Of a stretch of 15,647 nt of DNA, positions 1-7,276 are shown in pieces. Made by a program: the position numbers and the translations under genes. The stretch's first letter is position 1, and every line of letters starts with the position of its first letter. Origin of the DNA: CAMXAS01 sp964442435 (GTDB taxonomy: Bacteria > Bacteroidota > Bacteroidia > Bacteroidales > P3). The notes under the pieces are model-generated. The model was not told where the DNA came from. It ran no database searches and worked only from the letters and a program-made list of their open reading frames with translations. The DNA lies in contig CAYTZG010000027.1 in assembly GCA_964442435.1 (NCBI GenBank), positions 1 through 15,647 of the forward strand, in the 5' to 3' direction.

Positions 1-93
1 TACGTTTTTTACGTAAAATTCGCCAGTATGCAATACGTTTTTTACGTAAAATTCGCCAGTATGCAATACGTTTTTTACGTAAAATTCGACAGT
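1..93. repeat. 33-bp tandem direct repeat array with nested palindromes
   Basis: Copies lie at 1-33, 34-66 and 67-93. The first two are identical. The third has one C-to-A change and lacks the last 6 bp. Each copy contains the perfect 12-bp palindrome TTTTACGTAAAA (7-18, 40-51, 73-84) and, overlapping it, an inverted pair TACGT/ACGTA separated by five T. The palindromes are 33 bp apart, close to three helical turns, so bound proteins would sit on one face of the DNA. The array touches the left edge of the window and may continue beyond it. It ends 16 bp before the -7 box of the downstream ATPase gene, which suggests an operator or iteron-like protein-binding array; that role is inferred. It is not a CRISPR, because the units are contiguous with no variable spacers. 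Confidence 0.9.
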
Positions 94-117
94 GATGTAA
101 AAAAAACACTATCTTTG
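85..117 (+). promoter_or_regulatory. Candidate promoter of the AAA/DUF4143 ATPase gene
   Basis: TATCTTTG at 110-117 matches the Bacteroidota -7 consensus TAnnTTTG. A weak -33-like TTCG at 85-88 lies 21 bp upstream, inside the third copy of the repeat array. Transcription would begin near 124, giving a leader of about 10 nt before the ATG at 134. The overlap of the -33 region with the repeat would let a repeat-binding protein control the promoter. Confidence 0.5.
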
Positions 118-133
118 CCGAAAGATTTCAGGT

Positions 134-1267
134 ATGATGACCATTGATAGAGCACTCCAAAAAAAGATTGCGATGCGGCTTACCCCTAATAAAGTGGTGT
201 TGATTTTTGGGGCGAGGCGTGTTGGAAAGACAGTGATGCTTAAGAAGATAGTGGATGATTATGCCGGACGTACGATGATGCTCAACGGTGAAGATTACGA
301 CACGTTGGCTTTATTGGAAAACCGTTCGGCGGCCAACTACCGGCATCTGTTGGAAAACATAGACCTTTTGGCTATAGACGAAGCGCAAAACATTCCTCAA
401 ATCGGCCATATCCTCAAGCTGATTGTGGATGAAATACCCGGTATCAGCATCGTGGCAAGCGGCTCCTCGTCTTTCGACTTGCTGAATAAGACCGGAGAAC
501 CATTGGTTGGCCGCAGTACCCAGTTTTTGCTGACCCCTTTTTCGCAACAGGAAATCGCACAAAGGGAAACGGCGCTCGAAACCCGCCAGAATCTCGAAGC
601 CAGGTTGATTTACGGTTCTTATCCGGAAGTGGTGATGATGGCGCATTTCGAAGAACGGGCCGATTATCTGCGCGATATGGTCAGAGCCTATCTGCTTAAA
701 GACATTTTGGCGATTGACGGGCTCAAAAACGCGAATAAGATGCTGGATCTTTTACGGCTTATCGCCTTGCAATTGGGTAGTGAAGTCTCTTATGAGGAAC
801 TGGGCCGACAGTTGGGCATGAACAAAACGACCGTCGAAAAGTATCTTGAACTGCTGGAAAAAGTCTTTGTCGTTTATCGTCTCGGGGCTTATGCGCGTAA
901 TCTACGCAAAGAAGTCACAAAAGCCGGGAAATGGTATTTCTATGATAACGGTATCCGAAACGCCGTCATTGAAGCGTTTTCACCGTTGGCCATACGTCAG
1001 GACGTTGGGGCTTTGTGGGAAAACTATCTTATCGGGGAGCGGCGCAAGGCGAATTTCAACGAAGGACAACAGAAGAAGTTTTATTTTTGGCGAACCTACG
1101 ATAGGCAGGAGATTGATCTTGTCGAAGAGGAGGCGGATAGCCGGTTGACTGCTTTGGAGTTCAAGTGGGGCAACAAAACGCCCTCTGTGCCGAAAGCTTT
1201 TCAAAAAGCCTATCCTTTGGCCGGATTTCAGGTTGTGAACAGGGATAATTATTTGGCGTTCGTCTAA
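134..1267 (+). CDS. AAA+ ATPase with C-terminal DUF4143 (COG1373 type)
   Basis: This 377-residue protein belongs to the AAA_14/DUF4143 family, whose cellular role is not established. The N-terminal ATPase has Walker A GARRVGKT (26-33), Walker B LLAIDEAQ (78-85) and a sensor-like VASGSSS (107-113). Residues about 215-250 look like a winged helix (EELGRQLGMNKTTVEKYLE). The C-terminal part carries the DUF4143 pattern DNGIRN (271-276), LWENYL (294-299), EIDLV (326-330) and ALEFKW (340-345). The last two resemble the D-x(n)-ExK core of PD-(D/E)XK nucleases, with D328, E342 and K344 present. The length is close to the usual 370-400 residues, so it appears intact. ATG at 134 or 137 could start it; both follow the -7 box. 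The gene is AT-richer than its neighbours and stands alone behind a repeat array, which suggests horizontal acquisition. Nuclease activity is a fold-based guess only. Confidence 0.88.
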   Translation: MMTIDRALQKKIAMRLTPNKVVLIFGARRVGKTVMLKKIVDDYAGRTMMLNGEDYDTLALLENRSAANYRHLLENIDLLAIDEAQNIPQIGHILKLIVDEIPGISIVASGSSSFDLLNKTGEPLVGRSTQFLLTPFSQQEIAQRETALETRQNLEARLIYGSYPEVVMMAHFEERADYLRDMVRAYLLKDILAIDGLKNANKMLDLLRLIALQLGSEVSYEELGRQLGMNKTTVEKYLELLEKVFVVYRLGAYARNLRKEVTKAGKWYFYDNGIRNAVIEAFSPLAIRQDVGALWENYLIGERRKANFNEGQQKKFYFWRTYDRQEIDLVEEEADSRLTALEFKWGNKTPSVPKAFQKAYPLAGFQVVNRDNYLAFV

Positions 1268-1286
1268 CGAATTTTCGCTATATTTG
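1252..1286 (+). promoter_or_regulatory. Candidate promoter of the nadB operon
   Basis: TATATTTG at 1279-1286 is a perfect TAnnTTTG -7 element in the 52-bp gap between the ATPase gene and nadB. TTTG at 1252-1255 could be the -33 element, but the 23-bp spacing is somewhat long. Transcription would start near 1293, about 27 nt before the nadB ATG. Confidence 0.5.
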
Positions 1287-1319
1287 TAAGTTTTAACGCA
1301 ATCGAAAATCTTCGGGCAA

Positions 1320-2876
1320 ATGAAGAAACAGGTAGACTTCTTGGTAATTGGTACCGGCATCGCGGGCCTGAGCTTCGCGCTGAAGGTGGCGGCCAAAGGC
1401 AAGGTCTGTATTCTGTCGAAGGCCTCGGCCGACGAGGGTTCCACGCTCTACGCGCAAGGCGGCATAGCGGCCGTCATGAACGCGCTCGACTCTTACGAGA
1501 AGCATATCCACGACACCTTGGTGGCCGGCAACGGGCTGTGCGACGAAGAGGTGGTGCGCTTTACGATTGAGGAATCGACGCGGCGCATAGAGGAACTGAT
1601 TGACTGGGGCGCGCAGTTCGACCGCAAGCAGAGCGGCGAGTTCGACCTGGCGCGCGAGGGCGGCCACTCCGAATACCGCGTGCTGCACCACAAGGATCAG
1701 ACCGGTGCCGAAATCGAACGCATCCTGCTCAAAGAGGTCAAGCGCCATCCGAACATCGAACTGCTGGAGCACCATTTCGCGCTCGACCTCATTACGCAGC
1801 ACCATTTGGGCGTGGAGGTCAACCGCCGCACGCCCGACATCGCGTGCTTCGGCGCCTACGTGCTGGACGAGAAGGCCAACCGCATAGACACCTATCTGGC
1901 CAAGCTGACGATGCTGGCCACGGGCGGCAACGGCAATGTCTATGCCACCACGACCAACCCGGTCGTGGCCACGGGCGACGGCGTGGCCATGGTCTACCGC
2001 GCCAAGGGCAAGGTGGCCAACATGGAGTTCATCCAGTTTCACCCCACCTCGCTCTACAACCCGGTGGAGAAGCCGTCGTTCCTGATTTCGGAGGCGGTGC
2101 GGGGCGCGGGCGGCAAACTGTGCACGCTCAAGGGCGACTATTTCATGGCACGCTACGACCAGCGGCTGGAGCTCGCGCCGCGCGACGTGGTGGCCCGCGC
2201 CATCGACAGCGAGATGAAATTGACGGGCGACGACCACGTGTATTTGGACTGCCGCGGCATCTCCAAGGCGGAAATTTTGGGCCACTTCCCCACGATATAC
2301 GCCAAATGCCTCTCCATCGGCATCGACATCACCAAAGACCTGTTGCCGGTGGTGCCGGCGGCGCACTACAGCTGCGGCGGCATCGTCGTGGACGGACGCG
2401 CCCGCACGAGCATCCGTCACCTCTACGCTTCGGGCGAGTGTTCGTGCACGGGGCTGCACGGCGCCAACCGCCTGGCTTCCAACTCCCTGCTGGAGGCGCT
2501 CGTCTTTTCGCACCGCGCCGCCGAAGACGCCAAGGCGCAGGTAAGCGCGCTGGACTTCTGCCCCGACATCCCGGAGTGGAACGACGAGGGCATGGTGCTT
2601 AACGAGGAGATGATTCTCATTACGCAGAGCCTGCGCGAGGTGCAGTCCATCATGTCGAGCTATGTGGGCATCGTCCGCTCCGACCTGCGGCTGCAACGGG
2701 CGTTGGACCGGCTGGCCATCATCTACCGCGAGACCGAAGCCCTTTACAGCAAGTCGGTGCACTCGCTCAAGCTGGCCGAATTGCGCAACCTCATAAACGT
2801 AGGCTATCTGATTATCAAGATGGCCATGGCCCGCAAGGAAAACCGCGGCCTGCACTACAGTATAGACAACCTTTGA
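1320..2876 (+). CDS. nadB: L-aspartate oxidase NadB
   Basis: NadB is a cytoplasmic FAD enzyme that oxidises L-aspartate to iminoaspartate, the first step of de novo NAD synthesis. NadA then makes quinolinate. The 518 residues match the usual length of about 520-540. The N-terminal FAD site is GTGIAG (11-16), followed by the family block STLYAQGGIAA (41-51). Catalytic-site residues known from E. coli NadB appear in context: E113 in REGGHS, H241 in QFHPTS, R288 in APRDVV and H349 in AHYSCGG. The FAD-closing block ASGECSCTGLHGANRLASNS (370-389) and the C-terminal RKENRGLHYS are also present, which separates it from fumarate reductase subunits. The ATG at 1320 places the FAD motif at the normal distance. 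purB follows after 13 bp, so the two are probably cotranscribed. nadA and nadC are not in this window. In anaerobes fumarate can be the electron acceptor, giving succinate. Confidence 0.97.
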   Translation: MKKQVDFLVIGTGIAGLSFALKVAAKGKVCILSKASADEGSTLYAQGGIAAVMNALDSYEKHIHDTLVAGNGLCDEEVVRFTIEESTRRIEELIDWGAQFDRKQSGEFDLAREGGHSEYRVLHHKDQTGAEIERILLKEVKRHPNIELLEHHFALDLITQHHLGVEVNRRTPDIACFGAYVLDEKANRIDTYLAKLTMLATGGNGNVYATTTNPVVATGDGVAMVYRAKGKVANMEFIQFHPTSLYNPVEKPSFLISEAVRGAGGKLCTLKGDYFMARYDQRLELAPRDVVARAIDSEMKLTGDDHVYLDCRGISKAEILGHFPTIYAKCLSIGIDITKDLLPVVPAAHYSCGGIVVDGRARTSIRHLYASGECSCTGLHGANRLASNSLLEALVFSHRAAEDAKAQVSALDFCPDIPEWNDEGMVLNEEMILITQSLREVQSIMSSYVGIVRSDLRLQRALDRLAIIYRETEALYSKSVHSLKLAELRNLINVGYLIIKMAMARKENRGLHYSIDNL

Positions 2877-2889
2877 TATTATATATACT

Positions 2890-4266
2890 ATGGATAACAA
2901 CAGTTTTCAGGCCCTGTCGGCCGTTTCGCCGATAGACGGCCGTTATGCGGCGCAGACCGAAGCGCTGCGGCGTTATTTCTCGGAGGGCGCCTTTATGCGC
3001 TACCGCGTGCGTGTGGAAGTGGAGTACTTTATCGCGCTGAGCCAATTCGGCGTGGAGCTGCTGGCCGACTTCCCGGCCGACAAGGCGGCCGACCTGCGCC
3101 GGCTCTATCAGGATTTCTCGGCGGACGATATGGTGGACATCAAGACCATAGAGAAGGTGACGAACCACGACGTAAAGGCCGTGGAATACTTCATCAAGCG
3201 GAAGCTCGACGAGATGGGCCTCGGCCACTATAAAGAGATGGTGCATTTCGGGCTCACGTCGCAGGACATCAACAATACGTCGCAGCCGCTCATGCTCAAG
3301 GAGGCCTTGCACGACGTGGTGCTGCCGGAGCTGGAGGAGGTGTTGGGCCTGTTGGAGGAGAAGGCCGCGGAATGGCGCGACGTGAGCATGCTGGCGCGCA
3401 CCCACGGGCAGCCGGCCTCGCCCACGGTGTTGGGCAAGGAGCTCCACGTGTTTGTGGAACGGCTCCGCAAGCAGCTCGACCAACTCAAGGCGATTCCTTT
3501 CTCGGCCAAGTTCGGCGGCGCGACGGGCAACCTGAACGCGCACTACGTGGCCTATCCCGAAAAAGACTGGGTGGGCTTCGCCAACCGTTTCGTCAACGAT
3601 ACGCTGGGGCTCGACCGCTCGCAGACCACCACGCAGATAGAACACTACGACAACGCGGCGGCCGTGTTCGACGCGCTCAAACGCATCAACACGATATGCC
3701 TCGACCTCTGCCGCGATATGTGGATGTATATATCCATGGAGTACTTCAAGCAGAAAATCAAAGAGGGCGAGGTGGGGTCGTCGGCCATGCCGCACAAGGT
3801 CAACCCGATTGACTTCGAAAACGCCGAGGGCAACCTCGGCTTGGCCAACGCCATTCTGCAGCACCTGTCGGCCAAACTGCCGGTGTCGCGCCTGCAACGC
3901 GACCTGACCGACTCCACGGTATGCCGCAACGTGGGCGTGCCGTTGGCGCACATGGTGGTGTCTTACAAGTCCATTCAGAAAGGCTTGAACAAGCTCGTGC
4001 TCAACCGCGCGGCCTTGAAAGCCGACCTGCAGAACAACTGGGCGGTGGTGGCCGAGGCCATACAGACGGTATTGCGCACCAAGGGCTATCCAAACCCCTA
4101 CGAGGCCTTGAAGCATCTTACGCGCACGGGCGAGAAGATTACGCAAGACCATATCCGCGCGTTTATCGACCATCTGGAGATACCGGCCGAGCTCAAGGCG
4201 TCGCTCAAACAAATCGCGCCCGACAACTACACCGGCTACTACGGGCGTCTGGCGCAGGAGAAATAA
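2890..4266 (+). CDS. purB: Adenylosuccinate lyase PurB
   Basis: PurB catalyses two fumarate-releasing steps of purine synthesis: SAICAR to AICAR, and adenylosuccinate to AMP. The 458 residues agree with the E. coli-type branch of the fumarase/aspartase superfamily. The three conserved blocks are present: TSQDINNTS (123-131), ARTHGQPASP (169-178) with the presumed catalytic H171, and the signature GSSAMPHKVNP (296-306) carrying the mobile-loop catalytic serine (S297 or S298). The N-terminal LSAVSPIDGRY (9-19) is typical of this branch and supports the ATG at 2890. The 13-bp gap after nadB is AT-rich with no obvious Shine-Dalgarno sequence, as is usual in this phylum. The exporter gene begins 10 bp after the stop. 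The protein looks complete, with no missing key residue. Confidence 0.97.
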   Translation: MDNNSFQALSAVSPIDGRYAAQTEALRRYFSEGAFMRYRVRVEVEYFIALSQFGVELLADFPADKAADLRRLYQDFSADDMVDIKTIEKVTNHDVKAVEYFIKRKLDEMGLGHYKEMVHFGLTSQDINNTSQPLMLKEALHDVVLPELEEVLGLLEEKAAEWRDVSMLARTHGQPASPTVLGKELHVFVERLRKQLDQLKAIPFSAKFGGATGNLNAHYVAYPEKDWVGFANRFVNDTLGLDRSQTTTQIEHYDNAAAVFDALKRINTICLDLCRDMWMYISMEYFKQKIKEGEVGSSAMPHKVNPIDFENAEGNLGLANAILQHLSAKLPVSRLQRDLTDSTVCRNVGVPLAHMVVSYKSIQKGLNKLVLNRAALKADLQNNWAVVAEAIQTVLRTKGYPNPYEALKHLTRTGEKITQDHIRAFIDHLEIPAELKASLKQIAPDNYTGYYGRLAQEK

Positions 4267-4276
4267 GGTATATATA

Positions 4277-6106
4277 GTGTTCAAGCGCTCGTTCTTTTAC
4301 CGTTACCTGTCGCCCTATGCGGGTCGTCTGCTGCTCAACGCGTTTCTGCGCGTGCTGTCGGCGGTGTTCACGATGATTCTGCTGTTGGGCGTGGCGCCCG
4401 TGCTGTCGTTGCTCTTCGGGCGGATGGACGCCACGGACGGCGGGGGCGGGATGCACGACGCCCTGTCGGAAACGGTCATACAGATGGCTGGCCGTTGGGT
4501 GCAGGGGCTGGTGGCGGCGCACGGTAGCGTGGCGGCCTTGGGCATCGTTTGCGCCGTGTTGTTCGGCCTGTACTTCCTCAAAAACCTGTTCGCCTACCTG
4601 GGGCTTTACTTCTTTACGCCCATCCGCAACAACGTGGTGGCACGCATGCGGAACGACCTGTTCGAACGGCTGATGGTGCTGCCGCTCTCGTTCTTCGCCG
4701 TGCAGCGCAAGGGCGACCTTATCGCCCGCATCAGCGGCGACGTGCAGGAAATAGACGAGGGCGTGCTCAAACAGGTGCAGCAGGTGCTCACCGACTTGGC
4801 CATGGTCATATTATTGGTGGTGGGCTTGTTCATGCTCAGCACGCGGCTGTCGCTCATCGTGTTGGTACTCTTGCCCGTAACGGGCTTCCTGACGGGTTTT
4901 TCCTCCAAGATGCTGCGCCGCGCTTCGCCCAAACAGCAGGCGTCGTTGGGGCGGCTCATCACGCAGACGGAAGAGACGGTGGACGGCGTAAAGACGTTGC
5001 GCAGCTATAATACGGAGGATTTTTCGATAGACCGCTTCGAGTCGGAGAACGAACGTTACTACAATCTTAAAGTGCGGGTGCTGCGGCGCGTGGACTTGGG
5101 CTCGCCCGTGAGCGAGGTTATCGGCACGCTGGCCGTGGTGTGCATCCTGATGGTGGGCGGCTATTATATCCTCGGCGAGCGGGGCGTGCTGAGCCCGGAA
5201 GCCTTTATCACGTATCTGCTCACGATGACGATGATACTGCAACCGGCCAAGAACCTGACCACGGCCTACTACAGCATACAGCGGGGCAGGGGGTCGGTGC
5301 ACCGCGTCAAGGAAATCCTGTTTGCCGACGAGGTGGTCAGGGAGGCGGAACATCCGGCGCCGCTGCCTGTGTTCGAGAGTGCGATAGAGTGGCGGAACGT
5401 GAGCTTCCGCTACGGCGACACCGAGGCCGTTTCGCATATCGACCTGCGGATTCCCAAGGGCAAGTACGTGGCCATCGTGGGGCCTTCGGGCAGCGGCAAG
5501 TCCACGCTCATCAACATGATTCCGCGCTTTTACGATGCCGCGGAGGGCGAGGTGCTGATAGACGGCCGCAACATCAAAGACTACCGCATTGACGACGTGC
5601 GGCAGCTGTCGGCCTTGGTGTCGCAAGATACGGTCTTGTTCAACGATACGATTTTCAATAACATCCAGCTGGGAAACCGACAGGCGTCGGCCTTGGACGT
5701 CAAGCGGGTGGCCGAGGAGGCCTACGCCATGGACTTTATCCGCGAGTGCGAGCACGGCTTCAAGACGCTTATCGGCGACGGCGGTTGCAAGCTCTCGGGC
5801 GGTCAGCGGCAGCGGCTCGGCATCGCGCGCGCCCTGCTCAAAGACGCGCCGATTCTGATATTGGACGAGGCCAGCTCGGCTTTGGACACGGAGTCGGAAA
5901 GCATGATACAGCGGGCGCTGGAGCGGCAGACGGGCGCGCGCGACCGCACGATCATTTCGGTGGCGCACCGGCTTTCCACCATTCAGCACGCCGACGAAAT
6001 CATCGTCATGGACAAGGGGCGGATTGTGGAGCGCGGCACGCACGAAGCGCTGTTTCAGGCGGGCGGCCTCTACACCAAGCTGTGCAAGATGCAGCAGGTG
6101 GAATAG
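4277..6106 (+). CDS. ABC exporter half-transporter, MsbA-like lipid/multidrug family
   Basis: This 609-residue half-transporter has a membrane domain fused to an ATPase and should act as a homodimer in the inner membrane. About six hydrophobic segments lie in residues 15-325 (for example 24-47, 84-112, 173-205 and 280-298). The ATPase has every motif: Walker A GPSGSGKST (402-410), Q-loop Q450, signature LSGGQ (506-510), Walker B ILILDE (526-531), D-loop SALD (534-537) and H-loop H564. Homologues in Bacteroidota are annotated as lipid A/phospholipid or multidrug exporters; the substrate cannot be read from sequence. The start is GTG at 4277, 10 bp after purB. The next ATG lies about 30 residues later, inside the first membrane segment, so GTG is preferred. 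It is probably the last gene of the nadB-purB operon, because a T-run-flanked inverted repeat follows. Confidence 0.92.
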   Translation: MFKRSFFYRYLSPYAGRLLLNAFLRVLSAVFTMILLLGVAPVLSLLFGRMDATDGGGGMHDALSETVIQMAGRWVQGLVAAHGSVAALGIVCAVLFGLYFLKNLFAYLGLYFFTPIRNNVVARMRNDLFERLMVLPLSFFAVQRKGDLIARISGDVQEIDEGVLKQVQQVLTDLAMVILLVVGLFMLSTRLSLIVLVLLPVTGFLTGFSSKMLRRASPKQQASLGRLITQTEETVDGVKTLRSYNTEDFSIDRFESENERYYNLKVRVLRRVDLGSPVSEVIGTLAVVCILMVGGYYILGERGVLSPEAFITYLLTMTMILQPAKNLTTAYYSIQRGRGSVHRVKEILFADEVVREAEHPAPLPVFESAIEWRNVSFRYGDTEAVSHIDLRIPKGKYVAIVGPSGSGKSTLINMIPRFYDAAEGEVLIDGRNIKDYRIDDVRQLSALVSQDTVLFNDTIFNNIQLGNRQASALDVKRVAEEAYAMDFIRECEHGFKTLIGDGGCKLSGGQRQRLGIARALLKDAPILILDEASSALDTESESMIQRALERQTGARDRTIISVAHRLSTIQHADEIIVMDKGRIVERGTHEALFQAGGLYTKLCKMQQVE

Positions 6107-6140
6107 CGTGGGCCCGGCGCGGGGTCATGTAAAGTTTTGA

Positions 6141-6230
6141 TATTTTTTAAGAAAGTTCGTGCAAGCCGAGTGCAGAGGCCAAGTTTGCTTGGACTATGCC
6201 GAGGCGAAGTCGAACTTCTTGAATTTTTTT
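6141..6230 (+). terminator. Inverted repeat with T-run, candidate terminator or intergenic repeat element
   Basis: The 193-bp gap 6107-6299 contains an imperfect inverted repeat. The left arm AAGAAAGTTCG (6149-6159) pairs with CGAACTTCTT (6211-6220) with one bulge. A smaller hairpin CCAAG/CTTGG sits at its centre (6179-6192). Seven T follow at 6224-6230, as expected for Rho-independent termination of the nadB-purB-exporter operon. The loop of about 51 nt between the arms is long for a simple terminator and contains the direct repeat GCCGAG (6165-6170 and 6198-6203). It may instead be a dispersed intergenic repeat or a small structured RNA. Confidence 0.4.
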
Positions 6231-6242
6231 AAGAAAAAAGGC

Positions 6243-6273
6243 TTGGCGGCCAGCCGAAAACTTCCGTCCTTTG
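6243..6273 (+). promoter_or_regulatory. Weak candidate promoter of the rsgA operon
   Basis: TTG at 6243-6245 and GTCCTTTG at 6266-6273 lie 20 bp apart. The second element keeps the TTTG half of the TAnnTTTG -7 consensus but has GT instead of TA. Transcription would begin near 6280, giving a leader of about 20 nt before the ATG at 6300. The position after the presumed terminator fits, but the match is poor. Confidence 0.25.
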
Positions 6274-6299
6274 CCGTGTCGAAACAATGAATTTCAACT

Positions 6300-7274
6300 A
6301 TGCAGGGTCTTATAGTAAGCAGTACGGGCAACCGTTATGAGGTTTGGAAAGAACCTTTGGCGTCTTCTTCCGCGCCGGAGGCCTATATCTGCCAAGTCAA
6401 GGGCAATTTCCGGCTCAAGGGCGTCAAGACCACGAACCCCGTGGCCGTGGGCGACCACGTGCGCTTCGAGTGGGACGCCGAGCGGCAGACGGGTTGGATA
6501 ACGGCCGTGGAGGAGCGCAAGAACGTGTTGATACGCAAGTCGGTCAACCTGTCCAAGCGCACGCACATCATCGCGGCCAACATCGACTGCGCGTTTTGCG
6601 TCGTGAGCCTGCGTGAGCCCTATACGCCGCCCGGCTTCATCGACCGGTTTACGGTGGCCTGCGAGGCCTATCACCTGCCGTGCGCCATCATCTTCAATAA
6701 GATTGATATATACGATGAGGCGGCCAAGGCCGATTTGGCCGAACGCATGGCCGTGTACGAAAAAATCGGCTACCCGTGCTTTACCACATCGGCGGCCACG
6801 GGGCAGGGCATTGAAACGCTTAAAGCGGCCATGCAAGGCCGTGTGTGCCTGTTTTCGGGCAATTCGGGCGTGGGCAAATCGGCCTTGGCCAATGCGGTGG
6901 AGCCGGGGCTCAACCTGCGCGAAGGCCGCATTTCGGACGCCCACCTCAAGGGGATGCACACCACCACGTTCGCGCGGATGTACCGGCTCTCGTTCGGCGC
7001 GTTCCTCGCCGATACGCCGGGCATCAAGGAATTGGGCATGGTAAACCTGAACACCGAAGAAGTGTCGCGCTATTTCCCCGAAATGCGGGCGCTCTCCGGC
7101 CAATGCCGCTTCAACAACTGCACGCACGAGCACGAACCCGGCTGCGCGGTCAAGGAGGCCGTGGCGCGGGGCGAGGTGGCGGCCATCCGTTACAAGAATT
7201 ATCTCAACATCCTGCACGGCGATGAGGTGGAAGAACCCGGCCTGTTGCAGAACAAGCAAGAAGGGAGGAAGTAA
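6300..7274 (+). CDS. rsgA: Ribosome small-subunit-dependent GTPase RsgA (YjeQ)
   Basis: RsgA is a circularly permuted GTPase that binds the 30S ribosomal subunit late in its assembly and checks its maturation. The 324 residues show the expected order: an N-terminal OB-fold (about 1-70), then G4 NKID (133-136), G5 TSA (163-165), G1 GNSGVGKS (187-194), G2 HTTT (220-223) and G3 DTPG (238-241). A C-terminal zinc finger uses C269, C274, H276 and C282. The ATG at 6300 puts the OB-fold at the normal distance. An out-of-frame ATG at 6287 opens a 17-codon reading frame that overlaps this start (6287-6340) and may be incidental. The next gene follows after 2 bp, and its Shine-Dalgarno sequence lies inside the last rsgA codons. 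The protein appears complete. Confidence 0.97.
   Translation: MQGLIVSSTGNRYEVWKEPLASSSAPEAYICQVKGNFRLKGVKTTNPVAVGDHVRFEWDAERQTGWITAVEERKNVLIRKSVNLSKRTHIIAANIDCAFCVVSLREPYTPPGFIDRFTVACEAYHLPCAIIFNKIDIYDEAAKADLAERMAVYEKIGYPCFTTSAATGQGIETLKAAMQGRVCLFSGNSGVGKSALANAVEPGLNLREGRISDAHLKGMHTTTFARMYRLSFGAFLADTPGIKELGMVNLNTEEVSRYFPEMRALSGQCRFNNCTHEHEPGCAVKEAVARGEVAAIRYKNYLNILHGDEVEEPGLLQNKQEGRK
7262..7269 (+). promoter_or_regulatory. Shine-Dalgarno sequence for the PerM-family gene
   Basis: AGGGAGGA lies 7 nt before the ATG at 7277, within the last codons of rsgA. Strong purine-rich ribosome-binding sites are uncommon in Bacteroidota, so it supports this start over the ATG at 7283 and suggests translation coupled to rsgA. 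Confidence 0.6.
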
Positions 7275-7276
7275 TC

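Noticed and set aside
1..93. CRISPR array
   Set aside because: The repeats are directly adjacent with no variable spacers, and no cas genes are present.
1..147. Open frame through the repeats encoding an 11-residue repeat (YVFYVKFASMQ)
   Set aside because: The 33-bp period is a multiple of three, so more than one frame stays open by chance. A promoter and palindromes explain the region better. The tail of an upstream gene cannot be fully excluded from this window.
1293..2900. Long open frame (535 codons) antisense to nadB
   Set aside because: It mirrors the GC-rich codon pattern of nadB, is rich in His, Arg, Val and Ala, and has no recognisable motif. NadB on the other strand is certain.
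2815..4284. Long open frame (489 codons) antisense to purB
   Set aside because: It is a shadow of a high-GC gene. It lacks motifs, and purB is clearly the coding strand.
4811..7259. Open frames antisense to the ABC exporter (4811-6043) and rsgA (6294-7259)
   Set aside because: Both are composition-driven shadows with His/Arg-rich translations, and both lie opposite genes with complete catalytic motifs.
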